Shown here in pieces: positions 1 to 9,509 of a stretch of DNA of 64,000 bases (the stretch's first letter is position 1; the number at the start of each line of letters is the position of its first letter). The translations under genes and the position numbers were made by a program. The notes beneath the pieces were generated by a model. It was not told the origin of the DNA. It did no database searches and saw only the letters and a program-made list of their open reading frames with translations. Where the stretch lies: positions 62,001-126,000 of the forward strand of contig NZ_AFRZ01000001.1 in the NCBI RefSeq assembly GCF_000242915.1, in the 5' to 3' direction. The stretch comes from Sulfurimonas gotlandica GD1 (GTDB taxonomy: Bacteria; Campylobacterota; Campylobacteria; Campylobacterales; Sulfurimonadaceae).

Positions 1-165
1 CGCTTTTATAACTAAGAGGGACTTCTCTTTGAGCAACAACTCATTTTGAATTGAGTGAATGTTTTTCATATATATGAAATAGAAAAAGAGTGGAGTTAAA
101 AGTATCACTGAAACTAGTGTAGTATATATTAGTGCATACTTTGCAGAGTATTGGCTATCTTTCAA
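1..165 (-). CDS. Sensor histidine kinase, N-terminal fragment (runs off the window)
   Basis: Reading the minus strand from a TTG at 165 gives an open frame to the window edge (55 codons). It starts with a short basic stretch, then one strong hydrophobic segment of about 20 residues, then a polar helical stretch. This is the usual start of a membrane sensor kinase. The TTG lies 11 bases inside the 3' end of the response regulator gene, so the two would be translationally coupled. No catalytic domain is visible here. That it is the cognate kinase is inferred from position and topology. Confidence 0.55.
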   Translation of the reverse strand, partial: MKDSQYSAKYALIYTTLVSVILLTPLFFYFIYMKNIHSIQNELLLKEKSLLVIKA

Positions 166-808
166 TTATATATCCTAGTCCTCTTCTGTTTTGGATAACA
201 CCATCGGGTAGTTTTTTACGTAGATTGTTTAGCTGTACTCTTATCGTAGCAGGCTCTACATATTCTCCCCAAACCTCATCTTGAAACATCTGAGTAGATA
301 CTATGGCATTTTTATTTTTTATAAGGACTTCTAAGAGATCTTGTTCTGTCTTTCTAAGGATTATCTCATTATCTTTAAGTGTTAACTTACTCTTTTTCAT
401 ATCATAAGAGATATCACAGCCAATATTTACTACTGAGCTATCATCATTAAAGAAGCTTGCCAATGCCTGATCTATGCGAAGTTCTAACTCTTCTAAATCA
501 AATGGTTTTCTTATGTAGTCACAACACCCTCTTCTGTAACCCTCTTTTAAGTCATCCATATCTGTCATAGATGTTAAAAAGATTGCAGGGGTTTTTATGT
601 CATCAAGTCTGAGTTTCTTTAAAAGTTCAAATCCATTGAGTGATGGGACATTTACATCAAGCAGCAAAATATCATAAGCCTTATCATATACAGCATCATA
701 AGCTTCGAGTCCATCCATAAAACCATCTACTTCATAACCTAAGTCTGTTAAAAACTCTTCTATACTTATTCGCAGTGAATACTCATCTTCTAATAATAAA
801 ATTCTCAT
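155..808 (-). CDS. OmpR/PhoB-type response regulator
   Basis: Two-domain response regulator of 217 aa. The receiver domain (residues 1-115) has the acidic pair E7/D8, phospho-acceptor Asp51 in LLLD, Thr/Ser79-80 and Lys101 in the RKPF motif. The C-terminal part (about 130-217) is a winged-helix DNA-binding domain with a typical ending (RRGLGYIIE). It overlaps the upstream Cache sensor gene by 4 bases (ATGA) and the downstream kinase fragment by 11 bases, so all three form one operon. Predicted cytoplasmic transcription factor; target genes cannot be read from the sequence. Confidence 0.9.
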   Translation of the reverse strand: MRILLLEDEYSLRISIEEFLTDLGYEVDGFMDGLEAYDAVYDKAYDILLLDVNVPSLNGFELLKKLRLDDIKTPAIFLTSMTDMDDLKEGYRRGCCDYIRKPFDLEELELRIDQALASFFNDDSSVVNIGCDISYDMKKSKLTLKDNEIILRKTEQDLLEVLIKNKNAIVSTQMFQDEVWGEYVEPATIRVQLNNLRKKLPDGVIQNRRGLGYIIER

Positions 809-1899
809 CTGATTTTCCCATCTATCTTTTTAACTATTTTTCTCTCTAGCATCATCTGAATAAGTTCATCTTTAGAATACTCATCAAACTTTTCATATGC
901 TTCATCTAAAAACATTTGTCTGTCTTCTTTGTCAACAACATCTTGAAGATATACCATTGAAGTGGCGGAGTAGTCATCATATATATTCTTCTCATACTTC
1001 TCTTCTTTTACAACATCATAAAGGCCACTTCTTGTAACATTTATAAGAAATGATATATCGTCTTCAGGATTTCTAAAATAGTTTAGATATCTCTCTGGCA
1101 AAACAAAAACAAATGCACCTATAGCTTTAAAATCTCCATCATACATAGTCTCATAAAAAATATACTTACCATCAGCATTTAGTACATGGCTTAGCCTTAG
1201 TTCTTTGAAGTCTATCTTGTTTAGCGTTTGAATATGACTATAGTTATAGTTTCTATTTGCTACAACGTACTTGTCAATAGCTAAATTTTCCATCATAAGT
1301 ACTGCGCTATCTATATATTTAACATCAAGTAGAGCATAAACATCAACACCCATAGAGCTAAAGAAGTCTGTGATTGATTTAAAAAAAGAGATAACTTCTA
1401 CAAAACCAAGAAGTTCACCATCTTTATATATAGGAACTGTAGCTTTTATACCTAAACGTCTTCCTACTTCTATGGAAGTACGAGGGGTTGTATGCGTCTC
1501 AAAATATTTCAAGTCAGTTCTATAGTCACCTAATGGCATCCCCGCATATACATCATCCCAACTTCTTGCAAAGATATTTAGCTCTTTAGTAATAATTTGT
1601 GATCTTATAAGTATATTTGTATTTTTTTTGATTGTAGTAGTGATGCCTGCTAGTATCTTATAACCTAAGTCTTCATCTTCATTTTCTAAAGCATCTACTA
1701 AGGCTTGGTTTTTTGATAATAATAGTGCCATCTTTAAGTCATCCATCTTATAAGACTTTAGTTCTGACTCAAGAGTTACTGTAAGCTGGTCCATTATATG
1801 GTATATCTTTTGTTCTTTTATCTCATTTTTGTAGTAAAACATTCCTATAGAGATGATAACTACAACTAATACAAAAATAACAACTATCTTTTTTAACAT
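805..1899 (-). CDS. Membrane-anchored periplasmic Cache-type sensor protein
   Basis: 364 aa with one N-terminal membrane anchor (residues 4-23), then a large extracytoplasmic region resembling double-Cache (PDC) ligand-binding domains. Typical signs are a long first helix, a W-D-D segment and a repeated 'PIYKDGELLGFVEV' style strand. No kinase, HAMP, methyl-accepting or GGDEF domain follows, so it is a sensor without its own output domain. It is the first gene of the operon with the OmpR-type regulator (4-base overlap) and the kinase fragment, suggesting it feeds ligand or redox information to that kinase. The ribosome-binding site before the ATG is weak. The Cache assignment is by fold pattern and moderately sure. 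Confidence 0.7.
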   Translation of the reverse strand: MLKKIVVIFVLVVVIISIGMFYYKNEIKEQKIYHIMDQLTVTLESELKSYKMDDLKMALLLSKNQALVDALENEDEDLGYKILAGITTTIKKNTNILIRSQIITKELNIFARSWDDVYAGMPLGDYRTDLKYFETHTTPRTSIEVGRRLGIKATVPIYKDGELLGFVEVISFFKSITDFFSSMGVDVYALLDVKYIDSAVLMMENLAIDKYVVANRNYNYSHIQTLNKIDFKELRLSHVLNADGKYIFYETMYDGDFKAIGAFVFVLPERYLNYFRNPEDDISFLINVTRSGLYDVVKEEKYEKNIYDDYSATSMVYLQDVVDKEDRQMFLDEAYEKFDEYSKDELIQMMLERKIVKKIDGKIR

Positions 1900-1964
1900 A
1901 CATATACCATTTAAAATAATTTGAGAGGATTATAACTAATAATGAATTAGTATCTATTTATCTT

Positions 1965-3155
1965 TCAAGCGTGTTTATCATAAAAAGTTTTGATTTCAGG
2001 GTATATAAGTACAAACTTCTTAACTAAGTCAGGATCAAAATGTTTTGATGACTCCTCTGTAATATAGTCAATTGCATCTTGGTGAGTCCAAGCTTTCTTA
2101 TAAGGTCTCTTAGAAACAAGAGCATCAAAAACATCACAAATGGCTGTGATTCTTCCTTCAATTGGTATAGCCAAAGCTTTTAGTGCATTTGGATAACCAG
2201 TTCCATCATACTTTTCATGATGTGTATATGCAATACTCTCTGAGAGTTTTATTAGTTTTGAGTTGCTGTTTTCTAAAATCTTCTTACCAATATTTACATG
2301 TTCTTGCATGATAGCTCTTTCATTTGCATCTAGTTTTCCCGGTTTTAGAAGTATGTTATCAGGGATTCCTATCTTGCCAATATCATGCATCCCACTTGCG
2401 TATAATATGCTGGTAACAAAATCTTCACCATATCCGCACTCTTTTGCTAAAAGACTGCAAGAGTAACTCATTCTTGTGATATGCATACCGGTCTCATTAT
2501 CTCTATATTCACCAGCTTTAGAGAGTCTACTTACAACTTCATGCTGTGTATTGAGTACACTCTCTTTATCTACGATAGAGTCGACCAAGTTTCTGTAATA
2601 GCTTCGCCCTGATATGTAAAAAAAGATGATAAGACCAGTAATAAAAACACCCGTAGCAGTATATATATCACCCTCTTGCATAAATGCATAAGTCGCACTG
2701 ATTCCAAGCATCGGAACTATAAAAGAGATATATACTTGAAATACAGCACTAAGAGTAACAACACTGGCACCTGCGAGTCCAACCACTACCGTGTACAAGA
2801 AAAACTGGTATTCTATAGAGTCTTCAAAAAAGAGAAGGACCACAGAGAGTCCCCAGACTATTCCACTTAAAAAAGTACCAATTACATAATATTTTTTATA
2901 TTTTTTGAGTGTAATCAGATCCGTGATTTTACTTTTGTTTTTTGAGTAACTCTTACAAATAGCTGTTCTGTATATAAGCACAATCACATGCATAAACAGC
3001 CCTAACAGTATCACATAGATAGGCACTATGTTGTAAAATAAGAAACCGACTATCATCATCATGACAAAACTACCGCCTATGGTAATCGGTGACATTTTAA
3101 ATAACTTATCTAATGTTATCTGTTGGACTTTAAAGTCAATATTCATTAAGCGCAC
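1965..3155 (-). CDS. Membrane HD-GYP domain protein (probable c-di-GMP phosphodiesterase)
   Basis: 396 aa from a GTG at 3155; an ATG three codons in (3146) is an equally good start. Residues 25-185 hold about five hydrophobic segments. The HD-GYP domain (about 205-390) has the metal-binding HD pair (H257, D258 in MHDIGKIGIP), HHE at 312-314 and the DGTGYP motif, so all catalytic signatures are present. The family hydrolyses c-di-GMP to GMP or pGpG. It stands alone on the minus strand, divergent from the PAS kinase gene, and probably modulates local c-di-GMP in response to a membrane signal. Confidence 0.88.
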   Translation of the reverse strand: MRLMNIDFKVQQITLDKLFKMSPITIGGSFVMMMIVGFLFYNIVPIYVILLGLFMHVIVLIYRTAICKSYSKNKSKITDLITLKKYKKYYVIGTFLSGIVWGLSVVLLFFEDSIEYQFFLYTVVVGLAGASVVTLSAVFQVYISFIVPMLGISATYAFMQEGDIYTATGVFITGLIIFFYISGRSYYRNLVDSIVDKESVLNTQHEVVSRLSKAGEYRDNETGMHITRMSYSCSLLAKECGYGEDFVTSILYASGMHDIGKIGIPDNILLKPGKLDANERAIMQEHVNIGKKILENSNSKLIKLSESIAYTHHEKYDGTGYPNALKALAIPIEGRITAICDVFDALVSKRPYKKAWTHQDAIDYITEESSKHFDPDLVKKFVLIYPEIKTFYDKHA

Positions 3156-3275
3156 TTTATCACAATTTTATGATATTGTACTTTGTTTGTCTCGTTATAT
3201 TTCTTTAATGAAATTAATAACAAATATTTTAAGCGTTAAAAAAGTCTAGCTAACATAATTTAGAAAAAATTAGAG

Positions 3276-3281
3276 TATAAT
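3276..3281 (+). promoter_or_regulatory. Candidate -10 box (TATAAT)
   Basis: A consensus TATAAT lies 55 bases before the PAS kinase ATG in an AT-rich divergent intergenic region. No convincing -35 box is visible, as is common for Campylobacterota sigma-70 promoters. Confidence 0.4.
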
Positions 3282-3336
3282 GAATTAGTTTTATTAAATT
3301 TATTAATATTTAAACTTATAGGATGGTTGAAATATA

Positions 3337-5694
3337 ATGTTAAGATCAATCGGATATAAAAGTATATTAATCTCAATTATCATCTCTCTTTTTGGACTAT
3401 TGAGTTATCTCCCTGGTATGGACTTACTTGGAAGAATAAATTACGAATATATTCCAATGGCACCGAGTACAGGAGTTGGCTTTCTTATCCTTGGTATTAG
3501 TTTAATAGTCTTATATATGCAAGAAATCTCAAAAAAGATTTTAGCTTTAGTTTTAATAGCTTCCTTGTCTGTATCTCTCTTTGGTGTATTGGAAGTAGTT
3601 GGTTATTTTATTGATATGGATTTAAATTATGAGGATTCTATTGTACCAATTCAAGGATACTTAAATGGCGTTCCAATAGCTAGAATGTCTCCTGCAACTG
3701 GAGCTCTATTTTTTACTTCAGGGCTCTCTATAACATTTTTTACAATTCAGAGATTATCATTAAAACAAAACACACTAAATAAACTTTTTGTGGCTATTTT
3801 TGGACAATTATCATTAATGGTAAGTTTTACATTTTGTTTATCATATCTATATGGACCTCCTTTTTTTTATGAAACACATAATACCATCCCTATGGCACTT
3901 ACAACAGCAGTTTCTTTTTTATTTCTTTCTATTGCTATTATATTTATAGATGTTAATTGCTTCGTAATAAATTTCTATAAAGATACCGCTACTCGTAATT
4001 ATTTATTTAAATTTATATTTCCTATTTCAACTTTATCAGTTATAGTTAGCGTGATTGCTACTATATATATAATTCAATCATCAATAATAAATCCTGCATT
4101 AATATCTGCAACTATAACAATATTAATAATGATATTCATAGGTCTACTATCTCATTATATCTCTCGTTATATGGGTATTAAAATTGATAATGCAGGGGAA
4201 GAAGAAAATAAAATAATAATAGAAAGTGAGAGAAAATTCAGAGGTACTTTTGATCAGGCAGCCGTTGGAGTAGCTCGCGTAAATTTAGATGGAACATGGT
4301 TGGAAGTCAATAAAAAACTTAGTGATATTGTAGGATATACAAAAGAGGAATTATTAACAAAAACATTTCAAGACATAACTCATCCGGATGATTTAGAAGA
4401 TGATTTAAATTACATCAATCAGCTTCTCCACGATGATATCAAAACTTACTCAATGCATAAGCGCTATTTTAAAAAGAATGGTGATATTGTCTGGATCAAT
4501 CTTACGGGAAGTCTTGTGAGAAAAACAAATAATGATCCTGACTATTTTGTTGCAATAATTGAAGACATTACGAGTCAAAAAAAAGATCAGCAAAGATTAA
4601 AAAAAAGTGAAGAGAAACTTCGTGATTTGTTAAACAGTCTGAGTGTTGGCGTTGTTGTTCATGCTCCAGATACATCCATAATCATGAATAATCCAAAAGC
4701 ATCTGAACTCCTCGGTTTAAATGATGAACAACTAAGAGGCATGCAGGCAATAGACCCTGAATGGAATTTTCTAGATGCGAGCAAAGATATTATTCCAGTT
4801 GAAGAATATCCTGTAAACAAAATTATAAGAACAAAAAAACAAATTGAAAATATGATGCTAGGCATTGTTCAGCAAAATACAATTGATGTTATCTGGGTTT
4901 TAGTAAATGGTTTTCCCGTTTTTAACGATAAAAATGAAATAATAGAAATAATTATTAACTTTGTTGATATTACAGAACTCAAACACAAAGATGAGATGCT
5001 AATCAACCAATCACGTCAAGCTGCAATGGGAGAGATGATAGGCATGATAGCTCATCAGTGGAGACAACCGATCTCCATTATCTCTATGGATGCAAACAAC
5101 ATGCTACTTGATATTGCTATGGATAAATTTAATGAAACTGAAGCAGAAAAATATGCAAACAACATCACTCTACAGACTAAACATCTTTCTCATACCATCG
5201 ATGATTTTAGAAACTTTTTTAAACCAGATAAAGTTATTTCAAAAGTCAATATAAGGGATATATTTGATATAACTTTATCTATTGTAAAAGATAGTCTCAA
5301 AAATCACAATATAGAACTCAAAATCTCCTACCAGACAGAAAAAGAAGTTTATGCTTATCCAAGGGAGCTAATGCAGGTATTTGTTAATATAATCAACAAC
5401 GCTAAAGATGCTCTCTCATTTAAAAATAAAAAAAACTCCATAATAGATATTGAAGTGTATGAAGATGAGACATATATAAATACAAAAATATGTGACAACG
5501 GTGGTGGAATAGATGCTGATATACTCTCAAAAGTATTTGACCCATACTTTTCAACTAAAGATGAAAAAACTGGAACAGGTCTAGGACTTTATATGAGCAA
5601 GATGATTATAGAAAAACATCTTAACGGTGTGATTGAAGTCTATAGTAGTAATAAAGGTGCTTGCTTTACAGTTAAGCTGTTAAAACAAGATTAA
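3337..5694 (+). CDS. Multi-pass membrane PAS sensor histidine kinase
   Basis: 785 aa. Residues 1-275 carry about eight hydrophobic segments forming an integral membrane sensor. Two PAS domains follow (about 295-420 and 425-550); the first has a PAC-like ending (FVAIIEDITSQ). The kinase core has the phospho-acceptor His573 in the epsilonproteobacterial motif AHQWRQP, an N-box (NIINNAKDAL) and G-boxes (DNGGGI, GTGLGLYMS). A GGATGG-like site precedes the ATG. No regulator gene is adjacent, so it is an orphan kinase; the next gene is a convergent c-di-GMP protein. Ligand unknown. Confidence 0.9.
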   Translation: MLRSIGYKSILISIIISLFGLLSYLPGMDLLGRINYEYIPMAPSTGVGFLILGISLIVLYMQEISKKILALVLIASLSVSLFGVLEVVGYFIDMDLNYEDSIVPIQGYLNGVPIARMSPATGALFFTSGLSITFFTIQRLSLKQNTLNKLFVAIFGQLSLMVSFTFCLSYLYGPPFFYETHNTIPMALTTAVSFLFLSIAIIFIDVNCFVINFYKDTATRNYLFKFIFPISTLSVIVSVIATIYIIQSSIINPALISATITILIMIFIGLLSHYISRYMGIKIDNAGEEENKIIIESERKFRGTFDQAAVGVARVNLDGTWLEVNKKLSDIVGYTKEELLTKTFQDITHPDDLEDDLNYINQLLHDDIKTYSMHKRYFKKNGDIVWINLTGSLVRKTNNDPDYFVAIIEDITSQKKDQQRLKKSEEKLRDLLNSLSVGVVVHAPDTSIIMNNPKASELLGLNDEQLRGMQAIDPEWNFLDASKDIIPVEEYPVNKIIRTKKQIENMMLGIVQQNTIDVIWVLVNGFPVFNDKNEIIEIIINFVDITELKHKDEMLINQSRQAAMGEMIGMIAHQWRQPISIISMDANNMLLDIAMDKFNETEAEKYANNITLQTKHLSHTIDDFRNFFKPDKVISKVNIRDIFDITLSIVKDSLKNHNIELKISYQTEKEVYAYPRELMQVFVNIINNAKDALSFKNKKNSIIDIEVYEDETYINTKICDNGGGIDADILSKVFDPYFSTKDEKTGTGLGLYMSKMIIEKHLNGVIEVYSSNKGACFTVKLLKQD

Positions 5695-5702
5695 ATAGAG
5701 TC

Positions 5703-5726
5703 AGAACCAATATCTTCTTGGTTTTT
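5703..5726 (+). terminator. Rho-independent terminator after the PAS kinase gene
   Basis: Stem AACCAA (5705-5710) pairs with TTGGTT (5718-5723) across a 7-base loop and is followed by Ts. It lies just past the stop codon, between convergent genes. Confidence 0.55.
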
Positions 5727-5733
5727 AATCTGT

Positions 5734-7035
5734 TTAAGTGAATAAAGAAGGCTCGTCTATATAAAATCCTTGTGAATAATCAATTTTTAGTTCTTTTACT
5801 TTTTCAAAAACTGCACTTGAACAAACATATTCTGCAATGGTTTTAATACCTAGCTTTTTAGCAAATTGAACTATTGATTCTACAACTATAAATGAGTTAT
5901 TGTCCTTATCAATATTTTTAACAAGAGAGCCGTCTATCTTTATATAATCAGCATTAATTTTAGTAAGGTAAGAAAAATTAGAGTACCCGCTTCCAAAATC
6001 ATCTATCGCTATTTTAGCACCATATCTTCTGACTTCTTTTATAAAACGATCTACTTTTTCAAAATCTTCTATTGCATCTGATTCTAGTATTTCAAAAGTT
6101 ACTTTATCTGATATATTAGAATTTTTTAGTTTATCCATAATAAAATCAAACATATCTTTCTTTACAATATCTTCTATTGAAAGATTTATACTAAACTCTG
6201 AGTCCAAAGTTTCAAAATTTTTGAATGATTTATCAATGATGATTTTCGTGACCATACTGTAGTATTTAATCTTTTTTGCTATTGGGATAAAAAGAAGTGG
6301 AGAGACTATTTTTCCGTTTATATCTACTAGTCTTGCCAAACACTCATACTTTTGTATTTTAGATGTCTTTGTATCCACAATAGCTTGATAGTAAGGTATT
6401 ATTCTATAATTTCCTACAGCTTCTCTGACGGTTTCAGAGAGCTGTAACTTGATTGCATAATCTTGTTCAAAATTCATTGTATCTTCATATATCCAGAAGT
6501 TTGAACCTGTGTCTTTTGCATGCCTTAAGGCCATAGAAACTTTTGAAAATATATTATAATTATCTTTACTTGCAGATGATGCAAGTGTAAAATCTACATA
6601 TATATTGGAATCAATATACTTAACAATAAAGTCTTTCATCTCTTCACAAAGATTGACTAGATGCTCTTTTATGTCATAAAAAAACATTTTCTTCGCTATT
6701 ACAAATGCGAACTCATCACCTGTGAGTCTGTATGTTTTATGATTTTGGAGATTATGTTTAAAGTATTGTCCAAGCTCTTCTATTACATAGTCACCGACCA
6801 TACAGCCGTAAAAATTATTTATTGTTCTAAAATTATCTACATTAAATATTATCAATGTAAACTCTTCCTGATTTTCTAAATCTCTTCTGAGCTGATATAC
6901 ATTAGGAAGATTTGTCATGTGATCTGTAAAATATCTACTAAAAATCATATTTCTATTCTTGATTTTACTTACAGATATTGTTTCTTCAGAATTATTCTCT
7001 GATTTCAATTCTTCACCAAATAAACCTTTATTCAT
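5734..7035 (-). CDS. GGDEF-EAL domain protein
   Basis: 433 aa from the ATG at 7035; a TTG at 7050 would add five residues. No membrane segment is seen, so it is probably cytoplasmic. The N-terminal GGDEF domain (about 35-190) carries TGDEF instead of GGDEF. The EAL domain (about 200-430) has ECL in place of EAL, keeps DDFGSGYSN, and ends with an ADYIKID-type segment. The substitutions make diguanylate cyclase activity doubtful. Phosphodiesterase activity is possible because the metal-binding Glu of E-x-L and the DDFG motif remain. It is convergent with the PAS kinase and likely takes part in c-di-GMP turnover or sensing. Confidence 0.88.
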   Translation of the reverse strand: MNKGLFGEELKSENNSEETISVSKIKNRNMIFSRYFTDHMTNLPNVYQLRRDLENQEEFTLIIFNVDNFRTINNFYGCMVGDYVIEELGQYFKHNLQNHKTYRLTGDEFAFVIAKKMFFYDIKEHLVNLCEEMKDFIVKYIDSNIYVDFTLASSASKDNYNIFSKVSMALRHAKDTGSNFWIYEDTMNFEQDYAIKLQLSETVREAVGNYRIIPYYQAIVDTKTSKIQKYECLARLVDINGKIVSPLLFIPIAKKIKYYSMVTKIIIDKSFKNFETLDSEFSINLSIEDIVKKDMFDFIMDKLKNSNISDKVTFEILESDAIEDFEKVDRFIKEVRRYGAKIAIDDFGSGYSNFSYLTKINADYIKIDGSLVKNIDKDNNSFIVVESIVQFAKKLGIKTIAEYVCSSAVFEKVKELKIDYSQGFYIDEPSLFT

Positions 7036-7295
7036 ATACTCTATTAACAAGCAAAACTAGTTCCATTAAAAATATATTTCACTATATAAAAATAATATAT
7101 AATAATATACAACAAGAAGTAAAGTTTAACTGTCGAACTATATCATATAAATTGAAACAACAGTGTTTACGCAGAATAAAAGCATGAAAAAGTGTCCATT
7201 ATGGAAGAATATAATCTTAGCATTAGCTTTAAGCATAAGTCGTATAGAATGTGTGAACGACAATATGATTTACAAATCTAAATAAAGGAGATATT

Positions 7296-7409
7296 ATGGC
7301 AAAAGGTCAAGATGCAAAGAAGACAGTTAAAAAAACAGCAACAAAAAGTTTAAAAGAGAAACGAAATGATAAAAAAACAAAAAAAGCCAAAGACTAAAAT
7401 TCTGAAATA
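7296..7409 (+). CDS. Small, very basic hypothetical protein (38 aa)
   Basis: An ORF with a strong ribosome-binding site (AAAGGAG seven bases before ATG) encodes 38 aa, about half Lys or Arg (start MAKGQDAKKTVKK). Composition and length suggest a nucleic-acid-associated or disordered peptide. I recall similar short Lys-rich proteins in related bacteria but cannot verify this. A strong hairpin (7433-7468) lies 24 bases past the stop, which supports it as a real transcript. Function unknown. Confidence 0.5.
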
Positions 7410-7432
7410 AGCATTTCAAGATCTCTCTCTTA

Positions 7433-7468
7433 TAGCTAAAAATTGAGTTCAAAAACTCACTTTTTAGC
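7433..7468. terminator. Bidirectional terminator-like hairpin
   Basis: AGCTAAAAA and TTTTTAGC arms enclose a second GAGTT/AACTC stem, giving a long hairpin with A-rich and T-rich sides. This can terminate transcription in either direction, most likely for the 38-aa ORF. Confidence 0.6.
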
Positions 7469-7557
7469 CTAAAATATTTACTTTAAATCCAACTAATTTA
7501 CCAATATTCAGATCTATGTTAAACTTACGATATTAGAACAAATAAAAGGATTTTTAA

Positions 7558-8019
7558 ATGCTTAATGAAATAATGTCTCAATTAGGACATTCCTACACTG
7601 ATGAGGACTATGAAACTGTTATTGAAAATATGTATGAAGATATTTATGATGAAATAATAGAAGATGATAAGTATGAGATGATTTTTGATGAGGACTGCTC
7701 TTTTGAAGTAAAAGAGTTAATTGCACAATATCTCAACCATGAGAATTTTCAAATGATGCAAAAAGATACAGTTGATCAAATTAACGAGAGCATCACAGAT
7801 GCTTTAGAAATTTTAGAAAAAAACAACACACCTGAATACCAATGCTTAGTAGATAATGGATTTTGTGATCCGCTTGCTGTACGTCCACCTTATGAAGGAT
7901 ATATAGATGAACAATGGCATATTGATTATATGCAAAAATTTGTAGACAAGGCGCAAGGATTTGGTATTGAGGATCATATAGCTAAGAAGATGATATCCGG
8001 CTTAGAAAATATCCTATAA
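7558..8019 (+). CDS. Acidic hypothetical protein
   Basis: 153 aa, strongly acidic (many Asp/Glu, especially residues 14-50), no signal peptide or membrane segment, mostly helical in appearance. Good ribosome-binding site (AAAGGA) before the ATG. Two cysteines sit near residues 101 and 108. It stands alone with intergenic gaps on both sides, so it is probably monocistronic. I do not recognise the family. Confidence 0.65.
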   Translation: MLNEIMSQLGHSYTDEDYETVIENMYEDIYDEIIEDDKYEMIFDEDCSFEVKELIAQYLNHENFQMMQKDTVDQINESITDALEILEKNNTPEYQCLVDNGFCDPLAVRPPYEGYIDEQWHIDYMQKFVDKAQGFGIEDHIAKKMISGLENIL

Positions 8020-8216
8020 TAAATCTCTAACTATTTTTGATATAAACTCTTCTAGCTTCTATCTTTATTTAAGCAAAATAATACAAAAAAAATTAACACA
8101 ATATTTATAGAGAACCTTTTGAAAACGAAACTGGAGATGTAAAATAATATTTTTGTTTAAAGCTAAGATGTTAATAATAAGGGGTATGATTTAGAGATAG
8201 TAAAAAAGGATTTAAG

Positions 8217-8996
8217 ATGCAAAGAATGATCAATGGTATAAGTGTTCACACTTTTGGTAAAGCAACCAACCAAGCTATAGTTTTTATACATGGATTTCCA
8301 TTTGATCATACACTTTGGGATGATGTGATAGATGAGTTTAAAGATGAGTATTATTGCATCTCATATGATATTAGAGGGTTTGGTAAGTCTGAGATAGAAA
8401 CTGCTCAGTTTACTATGGAGAGTTATGTTCAAGACTTAGAGAGTGTTGTTTTGGGATTAAAGCTAAATAAGCCCATCATTTGTGGATTTTCTATGGGTGG
8501 TTATATAGCACTTAGAGCAAATGAAAGAGAAAACTACAAGGCGTTGATACTTGCAAATACTGCAACAAACAGTGATAGTGATGAAGCAAAACTAAAAAGA
8601 GCTGCAGGCATTTCAAACATAGATGCTAAAGGGCTTGAGCCGTTTATAGATGCTTTTTTCTCGGCTGCTTTTAGTGAAGACTTTGTCAAAGAAGAGCCAC
8701 TAAAAATAAAAGATAAAGTCATGAACACTAACTCCATAGCTATAAAAGCAGCACTTTTAGCGATGATTAGCAGAACTGATACAACTCAAAGTTTAAACAA
8801 GATAGACATTCCTGTTTTACTTATTACTAGCGAAAATGACAAGATAATACCTAAAGAGACAATGGAGCAAATGGCAAGCAAGATAAAAAACTCAACGCTT
8901 GTAAGTTTAAGCGAGAGTGGTCATGTGAGTATGATAGAAAATCCAGATGAATTTAAAAGTGCAGTGAGAAGTTTTTTGCAAAGTCTTTGTCACTAA
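8217..8996 (+). CDS. Alpha/beta hydrolase
   Basis: 259 aa alpha/beta-hydrolase fold covering the whole protein, with no signal peptide. The oxyanion motif HGFPFDH is near residue 25, the nucleophile Ser92 in GFSMGG, the acid Asp208 in SENDKIIP, and the base His236 in SGHVS. The triad is complete. The order and length match small esterases, acyl hydrolases and 3-oxoadipate enol-lactonase-like enzymes. No neighbouring catabolic genes point to a substrate. Ribosome-binding site AAAGGA is seven bases before the ATG. Confidence 0.88.
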   Translation: MQRMINGISVHTFGKATNQAIVFIHGFPFDHTLWDDVIDEFKDEYYCISYDIRGFGKSEIETAQFTMESYVQDLESVVLGLKLNKPIICGFSMGGYIALRANERENYKALILANTATNSDSDEAKLKRAAGISNIDAKGLEPFIDAFFSAAFSEDFVKEEPLKIKDKVMNTNSIAIKAALLAMISRTDTTQSLNKIDIPVLLITSENDKIIPKETMEQMASKIKNSTLVSLSESGHVSMIENPDEFKSAVRSFLQSLCH

Positions 8997-9059
8997 GAGC
9001 TGAAACTAAAGCATTTCTCAACTCTATCTTCATTTTGAGGGAGAATTTTAAACTTGTGC

Positions 9060-9065
9060 TATAAT
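9060..9065 (+). promoter_or_regulatory. Candidate -10 box (TATAAT)
   Basis: TATAAT lies about 65 bases upstream of the His-rich protein gene and could drive the four-gene metal-related group that follows. Confidence 0.4.
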
Positions 9066-9129
9066 CCAACATTAAGAGTTGTGAAGTAAAACTATGACTA
9101 AGTACCCCAACAAAAGGCATTAAAACACT

Positions 9130-9462
9130 ATGAAACAGTATATTATAATTATTTTAATTGCTTTTCATTTAGCAAGTAGCAGTGCCTATGCAACAAAAAC
9201 TTTTTTAAATGAAGACCATCTTCATAATTATATTCATAAGTGTGCTATTCATATACATGGACATCATCATTCTCATAATGGTTTTAATCATCAACATAAG
9301 CATAGTCATTCACAAATAAATATAAATTATGCAGACATGATTACTAATATTTACGATATGAATTTATATGACTTTGAAAATCTAAAACAGGCATATTTAG
9401 AAACTGCTTTTTGGATTCCAAATCCTACGTTAGAGTCACTTTTTCGTCCTCCTAAAATCTAA
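9130..9462 (+). CDS. Exported histidine-rich small protein
   Basis: 110 aa with a clear signal peptide (residues 1-22, ending AYA). A His-rich block follows at about 36-62, with 14 or so His, many in HxH and HHH patterns, then a C-terminal half with aromatic residues and an RPPKI tail. The His block suggests binding of Ni, Zn, Cu or Co in the periplasm. It is the first gene of a group with the HupE-like, DUF6488 and DUF3147 genes. It somewhat resembles small periplasmic proteins encoded beside metal transporters, but I cannot assign a family. Confidence 0.65.
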   Translation: MKQYIIIILIAFHLASSSAYATKTFLNEDHLHNYIHKCAIHIHGHHHSHNGFNHQHKHSHSQININYADMITNIYDMNLYDFENLKQAYLETAFWIPNPTLESLFRPPKI

Positions 9463-9509
9463 TTTCTTTACTTTAACTTACTTTATTATCATAATTACAA
9501 AGGAACAAA

